A stretch of 64,000 nucleotides of DNA from Aestuariibacter sp. GS-14 (GTDB lineage Bacteria > Pseudomonadota > Gammaproteobacteria > Enterobacterales > Alteromonadaceae). The DNA lies in assembly GCF_006494365.1 (NCBI RefSeq), contig NZ_VHIP01000008.1:167284-231283 (forward strand), given 5' to 3'. Position 1 is the first letter of the stretch, and the number at the start of each line of letters is the position of its first letter. Positions 7,572 to 18,292 of this stretch are shown one piece after another. The notes under the pieces were generated by a model, which saw only the letters and a list, made by a program, of their open reading frames with translations, was not told the DNA's origin and made no database searches. Position numbers and translations under genes: made by a program.

Positions 7572-9929
7572 ATGAAAAAAACCGCTTATCTTTATTTGGC
7601 ATCCTGTATTGCTGCGAGTTTTCAAATACATGCGCAACAACAAGACGCTGAACAGATCACCGTGTACGGGCAATCGCCCCTTAGTTTTGTGAGTGGATTA
7701 ACGGAATACTCACCCGCCAGTCAGCATTTGGATGCCGATGCACTGGAAGTCGAAAACGGTAATTCGTTGGCAAGAATTCTGGATAATAAACTGGTAAGCG
7801 TGTCGATTAACGATGTGCAAAACAATCCGTTTCAGGCTGATTTACAATACCGTGGCTTTACGGCGTCGCCCTTACTGGGTTTACCGCAGGGCCTGTCGGT
7901 GTACTTAAACGGCACACGTTTTAACGAACCTTTTGGTGATACCGTAAACTGGGATCTGCTGCCTCCCTCGGCGTTAGAATCGGTTACCCTGGTGTCGGGT
8001 GCTAACCCGGTATTTGGTCAGAATACCCTGGGCGGCGCACTTATTTTAAATACCAAAGACGGTTTTTCTTTCCCACACAATAAAGTCACCGTCATGGGCG
8101 GCGATTTTAGCCAGCGCGGCATTAATCTGGAATCTGGCGGCAATAATGGCGAGTGGGGCTATTACATCAATATCAACAAATACCAGGAAGACGGCTGGCG
8201 CGACTATTCCCCCAGCGATATTCAGCAAGGGCTGGCTAACATTACCCACAAAGGTAAAGACACCGCCACCCGCATCACCCTGGCCGTAAATGAAAACGAT
8301 CTGATTGGCAACGGTGCCATTCCGGTAGACCTGATCCCGCATGAGGGCCGCGCAACTATTTATACGTTGCCCGACCAAACGTTCACTAACCTGCGCTTCC
8401 TGAACCTGAATCATGAGTGGAACCTGGACGACGATTTGGTATTGCGTTTGAACACTTACTACCGTGAAAACAAAATCGAAACCTACAACGGTGACGACAG
8501 TGACTACGAAGAATGTGATGTAGGCTATGGCGAAACCTTATGTGAAGAGGACGAAGACGCTGAACTGGTTGAAAACGATGACGTCGAAGATGATAAAGAT
8601 GCAGAGGACGCCGTTCAGTTTGTAGGTTTTGACCCGTTAGTGCCTCTGGAAAATATCAGTAATGCAGATCCGGATACCCTGGACGGTACCGCCAATACCA
8701 GCTTTACCGACCAGCAAAGCTTCGGCTTTAGCGCCGAACTGGCGGGTAAAGCTGCTACAGGTTCAATGACACACCATTGGGTAGTTGGCCTGGGTATCGA
8801 TACCGCCGATATTTCATTTCGCAGTGATACCGAGTTTGCCGTGCTCGACAATGACACACCAGAAAGCAGCCGAGGGGTTACCGGCATTGGTGTATTTGAC
8901 GAAGGTTCTCGCGTGCGTCTTACCACAGATGTTCGCCACACCTACGCGTTTGTTAGCGATGTCATTGATTTGAACCACCACTGGCAACTGGCTCTGGCCG
9001 CCCGTTACAACAAATCCACCATTGATATGATAGACGGTGTTGAGGAAGGCGAAGGCTCGCTGAACGGCAACCATGCCTTTAACCGATTTAATCCGTCAGC
9101 CACAGTGCACTACCGTACCGATAGCTACCACGCTTATGCGTCTTACAGCCAGTCGTCACGTACCCCGACGCCAGCAGAACTAAGCTGCGCCGACGAAGAC
9201 GATCCCTGCAAACTGCCCAATGGTTTTGTGGCCGATCCACCACTGGATCAGGTACGCACCGATACCCTTGAACTGGGTGCCAATATTACGCTGGAAAACG
9301 GCTCACTCCATGCAGCGGTGTATCGCAGCGAGAGCAAAGACGACATTATTTTCCAGCAGGCCGGTGACCGTGCGTCAGTGGGTTATTTTATAAACATAGA
9401 GAAAACGCGCCGACAAGGCGCTGAATTCAGCGTATTACAACAATGGGACGATCTGGAAGTGTCTGCCAACGTAAGTTATTTACAGGCAACCTTTGAATCT
9501 GCCTTTGTCTCGTTCAGCCCGCAAAATCCAATGGGACCGGGCCGTCAGGTAACACCAGGCGATATCATTCCGGGTCAGCCTGAATGGCTTGCGGGTGTGG
9601 AAGTAACTTATCCGCTGCTTGAAAATCTGTATATCAGCGCAGATGTAGACTATGCGTCGGGCCAGTATTTCCGGGGCGACGAAGCCAACGAAAACCGCAA
9701 ACTGGATGGTTATACGCTGGTTAACCTGAGTGCGACTTACGCTCACCCAAGTGGCATTACCGTTGGCCTGCGTCTGGAAAACGTGTTTGATACCGAGTTT
9801 GAAACCTTTGGAACTTATGGCGAAGCCGACGAAGTACTTGAAGATATTTACGACGATATCGAATCAACTGAGTTTGTGGGCCCTGGCCAACCCAGAACGC
9901 TAAGGCTATTTGCCTCTTATCAGTTTTAA
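7572..9929 (+). CDS. TonB-dependent outer-membrane receptor
   Basis: The 785-residue protein has a signal peptide (MKKTAYLYLASCIAASFQIHA) followed soon by EQITVYGQS, a likely TonB box. A plug domain follows with SVSINDVQNNPFQADLQYRGF and a SGANPVFGQNTLGGALIL segment. The remainder alternates aromatic strands and loops and ends in the terminal Phe of SYQF, typical of a 22-stranded barrel. An unusual, very acidic insertion lies at about residues 305-355 (many Glu and Asp), probably in an extracellular loop. The substrate cannot be told from sequence. The downstream gene is convergent, so there is no operon partner. Confidence 0.9.
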   Translation: MKKTAYLYLASCIAASFQIHAQQQDAEQITVYGQSPLSFVSGLTEYSPASQHLDADALEVENGNSLARILDNKLVSVSINDVQNNPFQADLQYRGFTASPLLGLPQGLSVYLNGTRFNEPFGDTVNWDLLPPSALESVTLVSGANPVFGQNTLGGALILNTKDGFSFPHNKVTVMGGDFSQRGINLESGGNNGEWGYYININKYQEDGWRDYSPSDIQQGLANITHKGKDTATRITLAVNENDLIGNGAIPVDLIPHEGRATIYTLPDQTFTNLRFLNLNHEWNLDDDLVLRLNTYYRENKIETYNGDDSDYEECDVGYGETLCEEDEDAELVENDDVEDDKDAEDAVQFVGFDPLVPLENISNADPDTLDGTANTSFTDQQSFGFSAELAGKAATGSMTHHWVVGLGIDTADISFRSDTEFAVLDNDTPESSRGVTGIGVFDEGSRVRLTTDVRHTYAFVSDVIDLNHHWQLALAARYNKSTIDMIDGVEEGEGSLNGNHAFNRFNPSATVHYRTDSYHAYASYSQSSRTPTPAELSCADEDDPCKLPNGFVADPPLDQVRTDTLELGANITLENGSLHAAVYRSESKDDIIFQQAGDRASVGYFINIEKTRRQGAEFSVLQQWDDLEVSANVSYLQATFESAFVSFSPQNPMGPGRQVTPGDIIPGQPEWLAGVEVTYPLLENLYISADVDYASGQYFRGDEANENRKLDGYTLVNLSATYAHPSGITVGLRLENVFDTEFETFGTYGEADEVLEDIYDDIESTEFVGPGQPRTLRLFASYQF

Positions 9930-9996
9930 TTTACTAGAGTCGCCCCGGCTGGCCTGCTATTCCAGTCGTTAGCCGGAGATAGATATAGTGATAAAG

Positions 9997-11709
9997 CTAC
10001 TTGCTAAGCAGCCACGCTTGCCACAACACAATAGCCAGAAGAATAGCGCTGACCCATTGCCACAACAGCACCGGGTTGCGTTCGATCAGTGGACCAGGCT
10101 TTTCGGTAGCAATAATGTCTTTGGGGTTGTCCAGCGCGGCTTCGAATTCCGACAGCGCATTGAAGCGCTTGTGTTGTTCTGGTTGCGTGGCTTTCTTTAA
10201 ACAGATATCAATCCACGCGGGTAAGTCCGGACGGTATTGCTTGATGCTCTGATAGTGGTATTCGTTCGCACTTTCAGGGATGTAATCTTTGTATTTAAAT
10301 GGCTTATAAGGCAGCGCGCCGCTCAGCATCTCGTACACAATAACACCCAGCGAAAACATATCGGTTCTAAAATCACTGTGATTCTGAATCAAAAATTCAG
10401 GTGCAATGTAGTTCACTGAGCCAACCGGGTAGTCTTCATGGGTTTGATCACCGGTTTCCAGCAACGACTTCACCAGTACGGTGCCAAAATCGATGAGTTT
10501 GACTTCCCCATGCCGGGTGATCATAACGTTTTCCGGTTTGAGGTCGCGGTGCACCATATCGTTGCGCTGAAAAGTGCGCAACGCCACAATGATCTGCTTC
10601 ACAATACGTCGAACTGTGTCGATTGAGGGCGATGGGTTATCTATAATCCATTGGCGCAGGGATTGTCCCTCAATGTATTCACACACATGGTAATAAAACT
10701 GCGTGTTTTCGCGTCTGGGCAACACTTTCATGATGTGCGGACTATCCAGACTTTTGCCTACCCACTCTTCCCGCAAGAAGCCCTGCAAAAAAGTAGTGTC
10801 ATCTTCAAACTTTTCAGTAGGTGTTTTCAGGCCGTATATTGTGCCAGACTGCTCGTCCAGCACCTTGTACAAACTGGAGCGCGTACCGTTAAATACCTGC
10901 TCCAGAACCCGATAACCCTCGAGTTTATGCCCGACTTCCAAAGCCGGCGGGATCACCAGACTACGCCCATGAACAGACAACTCGTGAACGTTTGTCGCCG
11001 GTAAACTATCAACCCTTGCCAACAAACAACTCACATTGTCGTTACTACCAGCGTCCAATGCCGCTCGCACTATGGCTTTAGCGGTCGATTCCAGATCTGC
11101 CACGCCCTCAAGCATTTGCCGGAGCTTTTTGTGCGATAAAAATTCATGCACACCGTCACTGGTGAGCATGTACAACTCGCCCTGCTGCAAAGCAAATGAG
11201 GTAAAATCCACATCGAGTTTAGCATCCAGACCGATTGCCCGGGTGAGCACAAAGTTTGCCCGCTGCTTGGTTGTATGATCGTTGGTTAATAGCTCCAATT
11301 GATCGTTGTGAAATCGGTGGATTCGGGTATCACCCACGTGCATTAAGAAACCCGTAGTAGACTTAAAGATCAGACTGCTGAACGTGGTGAGCATTTGACT
11401 GCTGCCACCCAGCGAATAATCGAACTGACCGTGACACCAACGATTGAGGCTGTTTAGAATTTTGCCTACCGAACGGCTAACCGACCAGCTTGGCGGTGTT
11501 TGCATGTAATCATAAATGAAGTTATTCACCACGGTATTAGCGGCTTCTTTGGCTTTACTGCAGGCAGACACACCATCGGCAATGGCAACTACTGCGCCTT
11601 TGTCGTGGAGCTGTTGTCCTTCCCCCTGCCAGGCAGCAAAGGCGTCCTGATTTTCAAACTTGATCCCCTGACTGCTGTAACCGCCAAAACTTACATTCAA
11701 ATTTGCCAT
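9997..11709 (-). CDS. Bifunctional PP2C phosphatase/Ser-Thr kinase, tail-anchored
   Basis: This 570-residue fusion has an N-terminal PP2C-type phosphatase domain (about 1-235; GGYSSQGIKFENQDA, VAIADGVSACSKAKEAA, MHVGDTRIHRF, LTSDGVHEFL) and a C-terminal Hanks-type kinase domain (about 265-535). Kinase motifs include the lysine in YGLKTPTEKF, catalytic HRDLKPENVM, DFGTVLVK and the VGSVNYIAPEF activation segment. The last 20 residues form one membrane helix, so it is probably tail-anchored in the inner membrane. It lies 75 bases downstream of the nitrate transporter on the same strand. This pairing recurs in nitrate-assimilation clusters, so it may tune nitrate uptake (inference). Confidence 0.88.
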   Translation of the reverse strand: MANLNVSFGGYSSQGIKFENQDAFAAWQGEGQQLHDKGAVVAIADGVSACSKAKEAANTVVNNFIYDYMQTPPSWSVSRSVGKILNSLNRWCHGQFDYSLGGSSQMLTTFSSLIFKSTTGFLMHVGDTRIHRFHNDQLELLTNDHTTKQRANFVLTRAIGLDAKLDVDFTSFALQQGELYMLTSDGVHEFLSHKKLRQMLEGVADLESTAKAIVRAALDAGSNDNVSCLLARVDSLPATNVHELSVHGRSLVIPPALEVGHKLEGYRVLEQVFNGTRSSLYKVLDEQSGTIYGLKTPTEKFEDDTTFLQGFLREEWVGKSLDSPHIMKVLPRRENTQFYYHVCEYIEGQSLRQWIIDNPSPSIDTVRRIVKQIIVALRTFQRNDMVHRDLKPENVMITRHGEVKLIDFGTVLVKSLLETGDQTHEDYPVGSVNYIAPEFLIQNHSDFRTDMFSLGVIVYEMLSGALPYKPFKYKDYIPESANEYHYQSIKQYRPDLPAWIDICLKKATQPEQHKRFNALSEFEAALDNPKDIIATEKPGPLIERNPVLLWQWVSAILLAIVLWQAWLLSK

Positions 11710-11726
11710 GCTTTATCCGAAAAAAG

Positions 11727-11753
11727 CACCTGCCTCTGGCGAGGACAGGTGCA
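11727..11753 (-). other. Hairpin between transporter and kinase genes
   Basis: The arms GCACCTG and CAGGTGC flank a smaller pair CCTC/GAGG in the short gap between the transporter and the kinase. There is no T-tract on either side strong enough to call a terminator. It may stabilize the upstream transcript or separate expression levels (inference). Confidence 0.4.
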
Positions 11754-11784
11754 TTACCACACTTATGCCTGTTGGGTAATAAGG

Positions 11785-13251
11785 TTATCCTACGTGGATC
11801 AATTCAACTGTGCCGTCTTCGTTGACTTCGGTAATTGCGCCACTCGGCTCTTTCATAAAGAGTAACGCAATAAAGCCAAATGCGGCAGTCCCACTGATCA
11901 CAAGGAAGAAAGTAGAAGCATCAACAAATGAGTAAACCGTTAAGTACGTTACCGCACCTACGTTCCCGTAAGCGCCAGTCATTCCAGCAATTTGACCAGT
12001 AAGGCGGCGTTTAATTAAGGGGACTACGGCAAATACGGCACCTTCACCAGATTGCACGAAGAACGAGCAGGCCATTACCGCCAGCACTGCCAGCCATACT
12101 GGCCATGCCGCATCAATATGGCTCAGCGTGAAATACCCAACAGCCAGACCCGCCGTTAAAATGAGCAACGTTTTCTTGCGGCCAAAGCGGTCAGAAATGA
12201 TGCCACCGCCAGGGCGTGACATCAGGTTCATAAAGGCATACATACCCGCCAGCAAACCCGCCGTCGCCATAGACAGTTCGAAGGTCTCTGCAAAGAACGC
12301 AGGAAGCATGGATACCACAGCCAGCTCAGAACCAAAGGTAGCAAAATAAAGTACGTTCAGTACCGCAACTTGTTTAAATTGATAACGGTGCTGTTCTGCA
12401 ACGGGTTGAACAAATATCTCGCGATTCACTTTAAAGTTGGAATACGCGTCGAAGCAATAAATGGCAAACAGTGCAACATAGATAAAGGTACACACGTCAG
12501 CCGACAACATGCCCACACCACTGGGAGATAACTTCCAGTTAAGCAGCGCCAGCGCCAGGTACATCGGCGTTTTCATAAACAACAGGAAATAAAAATCGCC
12601 TTTACTGGTGACTTCCATGCCGCCGAGATTTTTGGGCCGGAAATACGTGGAGCCTTTGGGCGTATCGGTTACGTTGGTGTAATAAATCACGCTGAAAATC
12701 ACACACAACAGACCGGTAATCGCTACTGCGTAGCGCCAGCCGTCGTCACCACCGAATACCACTGCCAGCGTAGGCAAAGTGAACGCTGCCGCAGCAGAAC
12801 CAAAGTTCCCCCAACCGCCGTAAATGCCTTCAGCAGTGCCCAGTTCCTTAGGCGGGAACCATTCGCTGACCATGCGGATGCCGATAACGAACCCTGCACC
12901 GATAAAGCCCAGCGCAAAACGCGCAATGGCCAGTTGAGTAAAGTCGCTGGCAAACGCGAATAAAAAACAGGGTACAGAGCAGATTGCCAGCAATAAAGAG
13001 TACACTAAGCGCGGCCCGTATTTGTCGGTAAGCGCACCAATAATGACCCGCGCGGGTATGGTGAGTGCCACGTTTAATATCAGTAGGGTTTTCCATTCCT
13101 CCAGGCTCAGACCCATGTCGCCCATGATCACCTGCTTGAGTGGTGCCATGTTAAACCACACCACAAAGGTAACGAAAAACACCATCCAGGAAAGGTGAAG
13201 TATTTTCATTTTCCCAGTGAAAGAGAAGAGATTAAATTTATCTGCAGTCAT
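11785..13251 (-). CDS. MFS nitrate/nitrite transporter, NarK/NasA type
   Basis: The protein is about 488 residues with roughly 12 membrane segments. It begins MTADKFNLFSFTGKMKILHLSWMVFFVTFVVWFNMAPL, typical of bacterial NarK-like carriers. Two nitrate-signature-like glycine-rich segments are visible, GGWGNFGSAAAAFTLP and GMTGAYGNVGAVTYL. ATG 13251 fits the family N-terminus; a longer reading to 13290 would run into the leader hairpin. It lies upstream of the PP2C/kinase gene in one transcription unit and is preceded by a leader resembling a nas-type attenuator. No nitrate or nitrite reductase genes are in the window. Confidence 0.88.
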   Translation of the reverse strand: MTADKFNLFSFTGKMKILHLSWMVFFVTFVVWFNMAPLKQVIMGDMGLSLEEWKTLLILNVALTIPARVIIGALTDKYGPRLVYSLLLAICSVPCFLFAFASDFTQLAIARFALGFIGAGFVIGIRMVSEWFPPKELGTAEGIYGGWGNFGSAAAAFTLPTLAVVFGGDDGWRYAVAITGLLCVIFSVIYYTNVTDTPKGSTYFRPKNLGGMEVTSKGDFYFLLFMKTPMYLALALLNWKLSPSGVGMLSADVCTFIYVALFAIYCFDAYSNFKVNREIFVQPVAEQHRYQFKQVAVLNVLYFATFGSELAVVSMLPAFFAETFELSMATAGLLAGMYAFMNLMSRPGGGIISDRFGRKKTLLILTAGLAVGYFTLSHIDAAWPVWLAVLAVMACSFFVQSGEGAVFAVVPLIKRRLTGQIAGMTGAYGNVGAVTYLTVYSFVDASTFFLVISGTAAFGFIALLFMKEPSGAITEVNEDGTVELIHVG

Positions 13252-13267
13252 TGTTACTACCGTGTCC

Positions 13268-13311
13268 AAAAAACAAAATAAAAAGCCCAATCCTGGCGAC
13301 AGGATTGGGCT
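13268..13311 (-). terminator. Leader terminator (putative attenuator) of nitrate transporter
   Basis: On the minus strand an 11-bp perfect stem, GCCCAATCCTG and CAGGATTGGGC (13285-13295 and 13300-13310), encloses a four-base loop and is followed by a long T-rich tract (13268-13284). It stands just 17 bases before the transporter ATG and so inside its leader. The upstream valS gene is on the same strand but further away. This fits transcription attenuation as in nas operons controlled by ANTAR-type antiterminators. Confidence 0.75.
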
Positions 13312-13338
13312 TCATTACCAAACTTTATTCACATTGTT

Positions 13339-13356
13339 AGCAAAAGCGGGTTTGCT
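13339..13356 (-). promoter_or_regulatory. Hexaloop hairpin, possible ANTAR target
   Basis: The minus strand reads AGCAAA-CCCGCT-TTTGCT, a six-base-pair stem with a six-base loop, located 28 bases before the leader terminator. ANTAR antiterminators such as NasR and NasT bind hexaloop hairpins. The loop has G at position 4 as expected but C rather than A at position 1, so the assignment is tentative. Confidence 0.35.
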
Positions 13357-13519
13357 TTATTTTGTATTTTTCACAGCAATTAGCGAGCCAAAAATCAAAC
13401 ACTATGTATTACAACAAGTTATAAAAATTTGCTTCGCCATACACATTGCATTGCACCAATGACGGGATTAAAAGCGGGCTCACTGCACCAAATGTGCACA
13501 CCCGCAGTTAAAAAACGCC

Positions 13520-16306
13520 TTACAATGCGGCGATGGTCTCGCGCTGTGCAGATAGCTTGGCTAACTGCGATTCTGCATCAGCCAGTTTGGCCCGTTCTTT
13601 TTCAATCACGTCTTCCGGCGCATTGCTCACGAACTTCTCGTTAGTCAACTTGCCCTTAGTGCGGGCGGCGTCTTTTTCGATTTTCTCCATGGCTTTGGCA
13701 ATACGCGCTAGCTCAGCGTCTTTGTCGATTAAGCCCGCCATAGGGATCAGGATTTCCATTTCGCCTACCAGCGCAGCAGCACTTGCCGGTGCTTCTTCAC
13801 CCTTGGCCAGGAAAGTGATCCCTTCCAGACGTGCCAGACGGTCGATGAAGGTACGGGAAATACCCAGGCGACGCTCGTCTTCTTCACTGGCATTACGCAG
13901 CAGTACCGACAGCGGCTTGCTGGGCGCGATGTCCATTTCACCGCGGATATTACGAATACCCACAATAAAGCGCTTCACCCACTCAATGTCGGCCAGTACT
14001 TGTTCGTCTTGCTTAGCAGCGTCTGCCGTTGGGAATGGCTGCACCATAATGCTGTCGCCGTCTTTCACGTTCAGAGCGCTAAGCGGTGCCACGCGTTCCC
14101 AAATGGTTTCGGTAATGAACGGCATTAGCGGATGCAGTAAACGCAACAGGTTTTCCAGTACGTTGATTAACGTGTGGCGCGTGCCGCGTTTTTCCGCGTC
14201 CGTGGCTTCATCGTTATTCAGCACCGGTTTGGTTAATTCCAGATACCAGTCGCAGAACTGGTTCCAGGTAAACTCATATACCGTTTGCGCGGCGATATCG
14301 AAACGATACTCACTGATGGCTTTCTCAAATTCACCAAGGGTTTGCTGGAACTGTGCCCAAATCCAACGATCAGCCAGACTCAGCACCAGTTCACCGCCAT
14401 CACGACCGGTATCTTCGGTTTCGGTGTTCATCAACACGAAACGCGACGCGTTCCAGATCTTGTTACAGAAGTTGCGGTAACCTTCTACCCGGCCCATGTC
14501 GAAATTGATATCGCGGCTGGTTGAGGCCATGGCAGCAAAGGTAAAGCGCAGCGCATCGGTACCATAGGCGTGAATACCATCCGGGAACTGCTTGCGTGTG
14601 CGTTTCTCAATTTTGGCTGCCAGTTGCGGCTGCATCATGCCCGAGGTGCGCTTGGCTACCAGCGATTCCAAATCAATGCCGTCGATCAGATCGATCGGGT
14701 CGAGCACGTTGCCTTTCGACTTCGACATTTTGTCGCCGCTTTCATCGCGGATAAGGCCGGTAATGTAGATATCCTTAAACGGGATCTTGCCGGTAAAGCG
14801 CTTGGTCATCATGATCATTCTGGCTACCCAGAAGAAAATGATGTCGAATCCGGTTACCAACACCGCAGACGGTAAGTAGGTCTCCAACTCTGGGGTCTTT
14901 TCTGGCCAGCCCATGGTAGCGAATGGCCACAGTGCCGACGAGAACCAGGTGTCGAGCACGTCTTCGTCCTGACGCAGCGCTACGCTGTCGTCCAGACCAT
15001 TTTTGCTGCGTACTTCCGCTTCATCGCGACCTACATAAATGTTACCGTTGTCGTCATACCAGGCCGGAATACGGTGTCCCCACCACAATTGACGGGAAAT
15101 ACACCAGTCCTGGATGTTATGCATCCACTGGTAGTAGGTCTTGCTCCAGTTTTCTGGAACAAAACGGATCTCACCACTTTCTACTGCTTCAATCGCAGGC
15201 TTCGCCAGCTCTTCAATGGCCACATACCACTGATCTGTCAGATAAGGCTCAATTACGGCACCGGTGCGGTCGCCACGAGGCACTTTTAATTTGTGATCAT
15301 CGATTTTAACCAGTACGCCATCTTGTTCCAGTTGTTCCACAATGGCTTTACGCGCGTCAAAACGATCCAAGCCGCGGTAGGCTTCTGGCGCTTCGTCGTT
15401 TACCTTCGCATCTGGCGTGAAGATATTGATCATAGGCAGGTTGTGACGCTTACCCATGTCGTAGTCGTTAAAGTCGTGAGCCGGTGTGATTTTTACACAG
15501 CCAGTGCCGAACTCAGGATCAACGTAATCATCTGCAATAATAGGAATTAAACGGCCAGTAATAGGCAGCTTAATTTGCTTGCCAATGTAAGCCTGATAGC
15601 GCTCGTCATCCGGATGAACTGCAACAGCAGTATCGCCCAGCATGGTTTCCGGACGCGTAGTAGCAACCACGATGCTGCCACTGCCATCGGCCAGTGGGTA
15701 ACGCATGTGCCACATGTGGCCGGCTTCTTCTTCGTTCAGTACTTCCAGATCAGATACCGCTGTGTGCAGCACTGGATCCCAGTTAACTAAGCGCTTACCA
15801 CGGTAAATCAGGCCGTCTTCATGCAGTTTAACGAAGACTTCGGTAACGGCTTTTGACAGGTTCTCGTCCATGGTAAACACTTCGCGATCCCAGTCTGACG
15901 ACGCACCCATACGACGCATCTGACTGGTAATCGTGCCACCAGAGTGTTCTTTCCATTCCCAGATTTTCTCAACAAAGGCTTCGCGGCCTAAATCGTGACG
16001 GGTTTTGCCCAATGCGTTCAGCTGGCGCTCCACCACCATTTGCGTTGCGATACCAGCGTGGTCGGTACCCACTTGCCACAACGTATTGTCGCCTTTCATG
16101 CGGTGATAACGGGTAAGCACGTCCATAATGGTTTGCTGGAAACCGTGGCCCATGTGCAAACTACCGGTTACGTTTGGCGGCGGCAGTAAAATACAATAGG
16201 GTTGTTGCGCAGGATCGCCAGATACCTTGGCTTTAAACAGTCCGTCGTTTTCCCAGCGTTGATAACATTGCTGTTCAATGGAATGAGGTTCGTAGGTTTT
16301 GTCCAT
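13520..16306 (-). CDS. valS: Valyl-tRNA synthetase
   Basis: This class I synthetase charges tRNA-Val in the cytoplasm. The start [12 protein letters not shown] is the ATG at 16306; an upstream in-frame TTG at 16318 adds four residues without need. The HIGH signature appears as HMGH in [15 protein letters not shown] and the KMSKS signature in [14 protein letters not shown]. The central editing domain, anticodon-binding domain ([12 protein letters not shown] and later) and a C-terminal coiled-coil arm ([17 protein letters not shown]) are all present. About 928 residues is usual length. It is the third gene of pepA-holC-valS, a conserved order in gammaproteobacteria. Confidence 0.97.
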   Translation of the reverse strand: MDKTYEPHSIEQQCYQRWENDGLFKAKVSGDPAQQPYCILLPPPNVTGSLHMGHGFQQTIMDVLTRYHRMKGDNTLWQVGTDHAGIATQMVVERQLNALGKTRHDLGREAFVEKIWEWKEHSGGTITSQMRRMGASSDWDREVFTMDENLSKAVTEVFVKLHEDGLIYRGKRLVNWDPVLHTAVSDLEVLNEEEAGHMWHMRYPLADGSGSIVVATTRPETMLGDTAVAVHPDDERYQAYIGKQIKLPITGRLIPIIADDYVDPEFGTGCVKITPAHDFNDYDMGKRHNLPMINIFTPDAKVNDEAPEAYRGLDRFDARKAIVEQLEQDGVLVKIDDHKLKVPRGDRTGAVIEPYLTDQWYVAIEELAKPAIEAVESGEIRFVPENWSKTYYQWMHNIQDWCISRQLWWGHRIPAWYDDNGNIYVGRDEAEVRSKNGLDDSVALRQDEDVLDTWFSSALWPFATMGWPEKTPELETYLPSAVLVTGFDIIFFWVARMIMMTKRFTGKIPFKDIYITGLIRDESGDKMSKSKGNVLDPIDLIDGIDLESLVAKRTSGMMQPQLAAKIEKRTRKQFPDGIHAYGTDALRFTFAAMASTSRDINFDMGRVEGYRNFCNKIWNASRFVLMNTETEDTGRDGGELVLSLADRWIWAQFQQTLGEFEKAISEYRFDIAAQTVYEFTWNQFCDWYLELTKPVLNNDEATDAEKRGTRHTLINVLENLLRLLHPLMPFITETIWERVAPLSALNVKDGDSIMVQPFPTADAAKQDEQVLADIEWVKRFIVGIRNIRGEMDIAPSKPLSVLLRNASEEDERRLGISRTFIDRLARLEGITFLAKGEEAPASAAALVGEMEILIPMAGLIDKDAELARIAKAMEKIEKDAARTKGKLTNEKFVSNAPEDVIEKERAKLADAESQLAKLSAQRETIAAL

Positions 16307-16330
16307 GGAGAGTCTCAAAGAATACCTGTG

Positions 16331-16786
16331 TTAAGCCGGTAAAAACTGCATTTGGCAGCCGGCTTGTTGAAAATATTTATAGCGTTGTCGGGCTTGCTGC
16401 TTAGCAGCCTCTTCTACCGGCACAAAATCAACAATTTGCTGGAACTGGTTGAATTGATTCACCATTTGCCCACTTACGTTGATGAGGCATGGCCGGCGGG
16501 GTAATTGTTGTGCCTGCCAGACGATTTCTACCGGTGCACCACCGGGTGGGCCTTCGCCCGCCAGATTGTGCGGCACAAATCGCGCTGCGGGCAGTTGCCA
16601 CAACAGTTCATCTACTGCTTCTGCCTGGGCTTTGTCGGCGCACAGTATCACACTCTTTTGCCGGTTGGCATACAGTTCAGCAGTTAATTCGCAGGCTTTC
16701 GCGCACAGCGCAGATACCGCCGCGCCGCCATCAGGCGACACGGTTTCTTCTGTTAGTGCGTAAAATCGAACAGCGGGCACGGGCAA
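16331..16786 (-). CDS. holC: DNA polymerase III chi subunit
   Basis: The 151-residue protein links the clamp loader to SSB at the replication fork. Identification rests on a chi-like sequence (RFYALTEETV, YANRQKSVILCADKAQAEAVDELLWQLPAARFVPHNLAGEGPPGGAPVEIVW, CLINVSGQ) and its position between pepA and valS. It follows the pepA stop with no gap. The start is TTG at 16786, five bases after GAGG, or GTG at 16780. Both are non-ATG starts, which suits a low-abundance subunit. Confidence 0.9.
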   Translation of the reverse strand: MPVPAVRFYALTEETVSPDGGAAVSALCAKACELTAELYANRQKSVILCADKAQAEAVDELLWQLPAARFVPHNLAGEGPPGGAPVEIVWQAQQLPRRPCLINVSGQMVNQFNQFQQIVDFVPVEEAAKQQARQRYKYFQQAGCQMQFLPA

Positions 16787-18292
16787 TTAGTCCTCTTGCG
16801 CCAAACCAGCGCGATTCATTAAGAATTGTGCGAGCATCGGTACAGGACGTCCGGTAGCGCCTTTGTTTTTACCACTGTTCCAGGCCGTACCGGCAATATC
16901 CAGGTGCGCCCAGTTGTACTTTTTGGTGAAACGCGACAAGAAACAACCTGCCGTAATAGAGCCAGCCGGGCGGCCGCCCAGGTTAGTCATGTCGGCAAAC
17001 GGGCTCTCCAGTTGTTCCTGATAGTCATCCCACAAAGGCAAACGCCATGCACGATCTGAGGCCTGCTCAGACGCGTTTAACAGCTCGTGCGCCAGAGGAT
17101 TATGCGTACTCATTAAGCCGGTTGCGTGTTTGCCAAGGGCAATAATACAGGCGCCGGTTAACGTGGCTACGTCGATTACTGTATCCGGGTCGAAACGCTC
17201 CACGTAAGTCAGTGCATCACACAATACCAGGCGACCTTCGGCGTCGGTGTTGAGCACTTCAACGGTTTGTCCTGACATGGTAGTAAGAATGTCGCCCGGA
17301 CGATATGACTTGCCATCAGGCATGTTTTCACAACCAGCCAGCACGCCAATAACGTTCACCGGCAGGTTTAGTGCCGCAACAGTGTGCATTACACCCAGTA
17401 CTGCTGCCGCACCACCCATGTCGTATTTCATTTCGTCCATGCCTTCGCCGGGCTTTAACGAAATACCACCGGAATCAAAAGTAAGCCCTTTACCCACCAG
17501 TACCAGCGGCTGCTGATCGGGCTGACCACCCTTGTGGTAAATAATGCTCATTAACGATTCGTTTTCAGAACCACGGCCCACTGCCAGATAGGAATTCATC
17601 CCCAACTCAGCCATTTGTGCTTCGTTCACGCATTCCACATTAACGGAATTGTATTCAGCAGCTAATTGCTGTGCCTGCTCCCACAGATACGCCGGGTTAC
17701 AAATGTTGGGCGGCATGTTGGCCACATCTTTGGTTACTTTCATGCCCTTAGAAATGGCTAATCCGTGTTCAACGGCCTTTTCGCCCACCGTTAACTCACG
17801 GCGAGTGGGTACGTTGAATACGATTTTGCGCAGAGGACGACGCGCTTCGCCCTTTTTGCTTTTCAGTTGCAGGAAGGTATACAGCGTATCCTGGGTAGTT
17901 TCGACTGCCTGGCGCACTTTCCAGTAGGTGTCGCGGCCTTTTACATGCAGCTCTGTTAAGAAACATACGGCTTCCATTGAGCCGGTTTCGTTCAGCGTTT
18001 GAATAGTTTTAGCAATGATTTGCTTGTACTGGCGCTCATCGAGTTCACGTTCCTTGCCACATCCAACCAACAACACGCGTTCGCTTAATACGTTGGGTAC
18101 GTGATGCAGCAACAGCATTTGACCTGCTTTGCCTTCCAGGTCGCCGCGACGCAGCAGGTTACTAATATAACCTTCACTGATAGCATCCAGTTGCTCAGCC
18201 ACGCCCGACAAACGACGGGGTTCGTAGACCCCCACCACAATGCAGGCACTGCGTTGTTTTTCGGGACTGCCGCTTTTTACGTTAAACTCCAT
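16787..18292 (-). CDS. pepA: Leucyl aminopeptidase PepA
   Basis: This is a cytoplasmic M17 two-metal aminopeptidase; in E. coli the protein also binds DNA in Xer recombination. The metal-binding segment [30 protein letters not shown] and the signature [10 protein letters not shown] are intact. The length of 501 residues is normal. It is the first gene of the pepA-holC-valS unit and is divergent from lptF, as in most gammaproteobacteria. The start [12 protein letters not shown] has a good GAGGTGACATC-like ribosome site. Confidence 0.97.
   Translation of the reverse strand: MEFNVKSGSPEKQRSACIVVGVYEPRRLSGVAEQLDAISEGYISNLLRRGDLEGKAGQMLLLHHVPNVLSERVLLVGCGKERELDERQYKQIIAKTIQTLNETGSMEAVCFLTELHVKGRDTYWKVRQAVETTQDTLYTFLQLKSKKGEARRPLRKIVFNVPTRRELTVGEKAVEHGLAISKGMKVTKDVANMPPNICNPAYLWEQAQQLAAEYNSVNVECVNEAQMAELGMNSYLAVGRGSENESLMSIIYHKGGQPDQQPLVLVGKGLTFDSGGISLKPGEGMDEMKYDMGGAAAVLGVMHTVAALNLPVNVIGVLAGCENMPDGKSYRPGDILTTMSGQTVEVLNTDAEGRLVLCDALTYVERFDPDTVIDVATLTGACIIALGKHATGLMSTHNPLAHELLNASEQASDRAWRLPLWDDYQEQLESPFADMTNLGGRPAGSITAGCFLSRFTKKYNWAHLDIAGTAWNSGKNKGATGRPVPMLAQFLMNRAGLAQED

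Noticed and set aside
13533-14480. A 315-codon frame antisense to valS
   Set aside because: It lies entirely opposite the catalytic and C-terminal parts of valS and its low-complexity Ser/Arg/Leu product is typical of a shadow frame.
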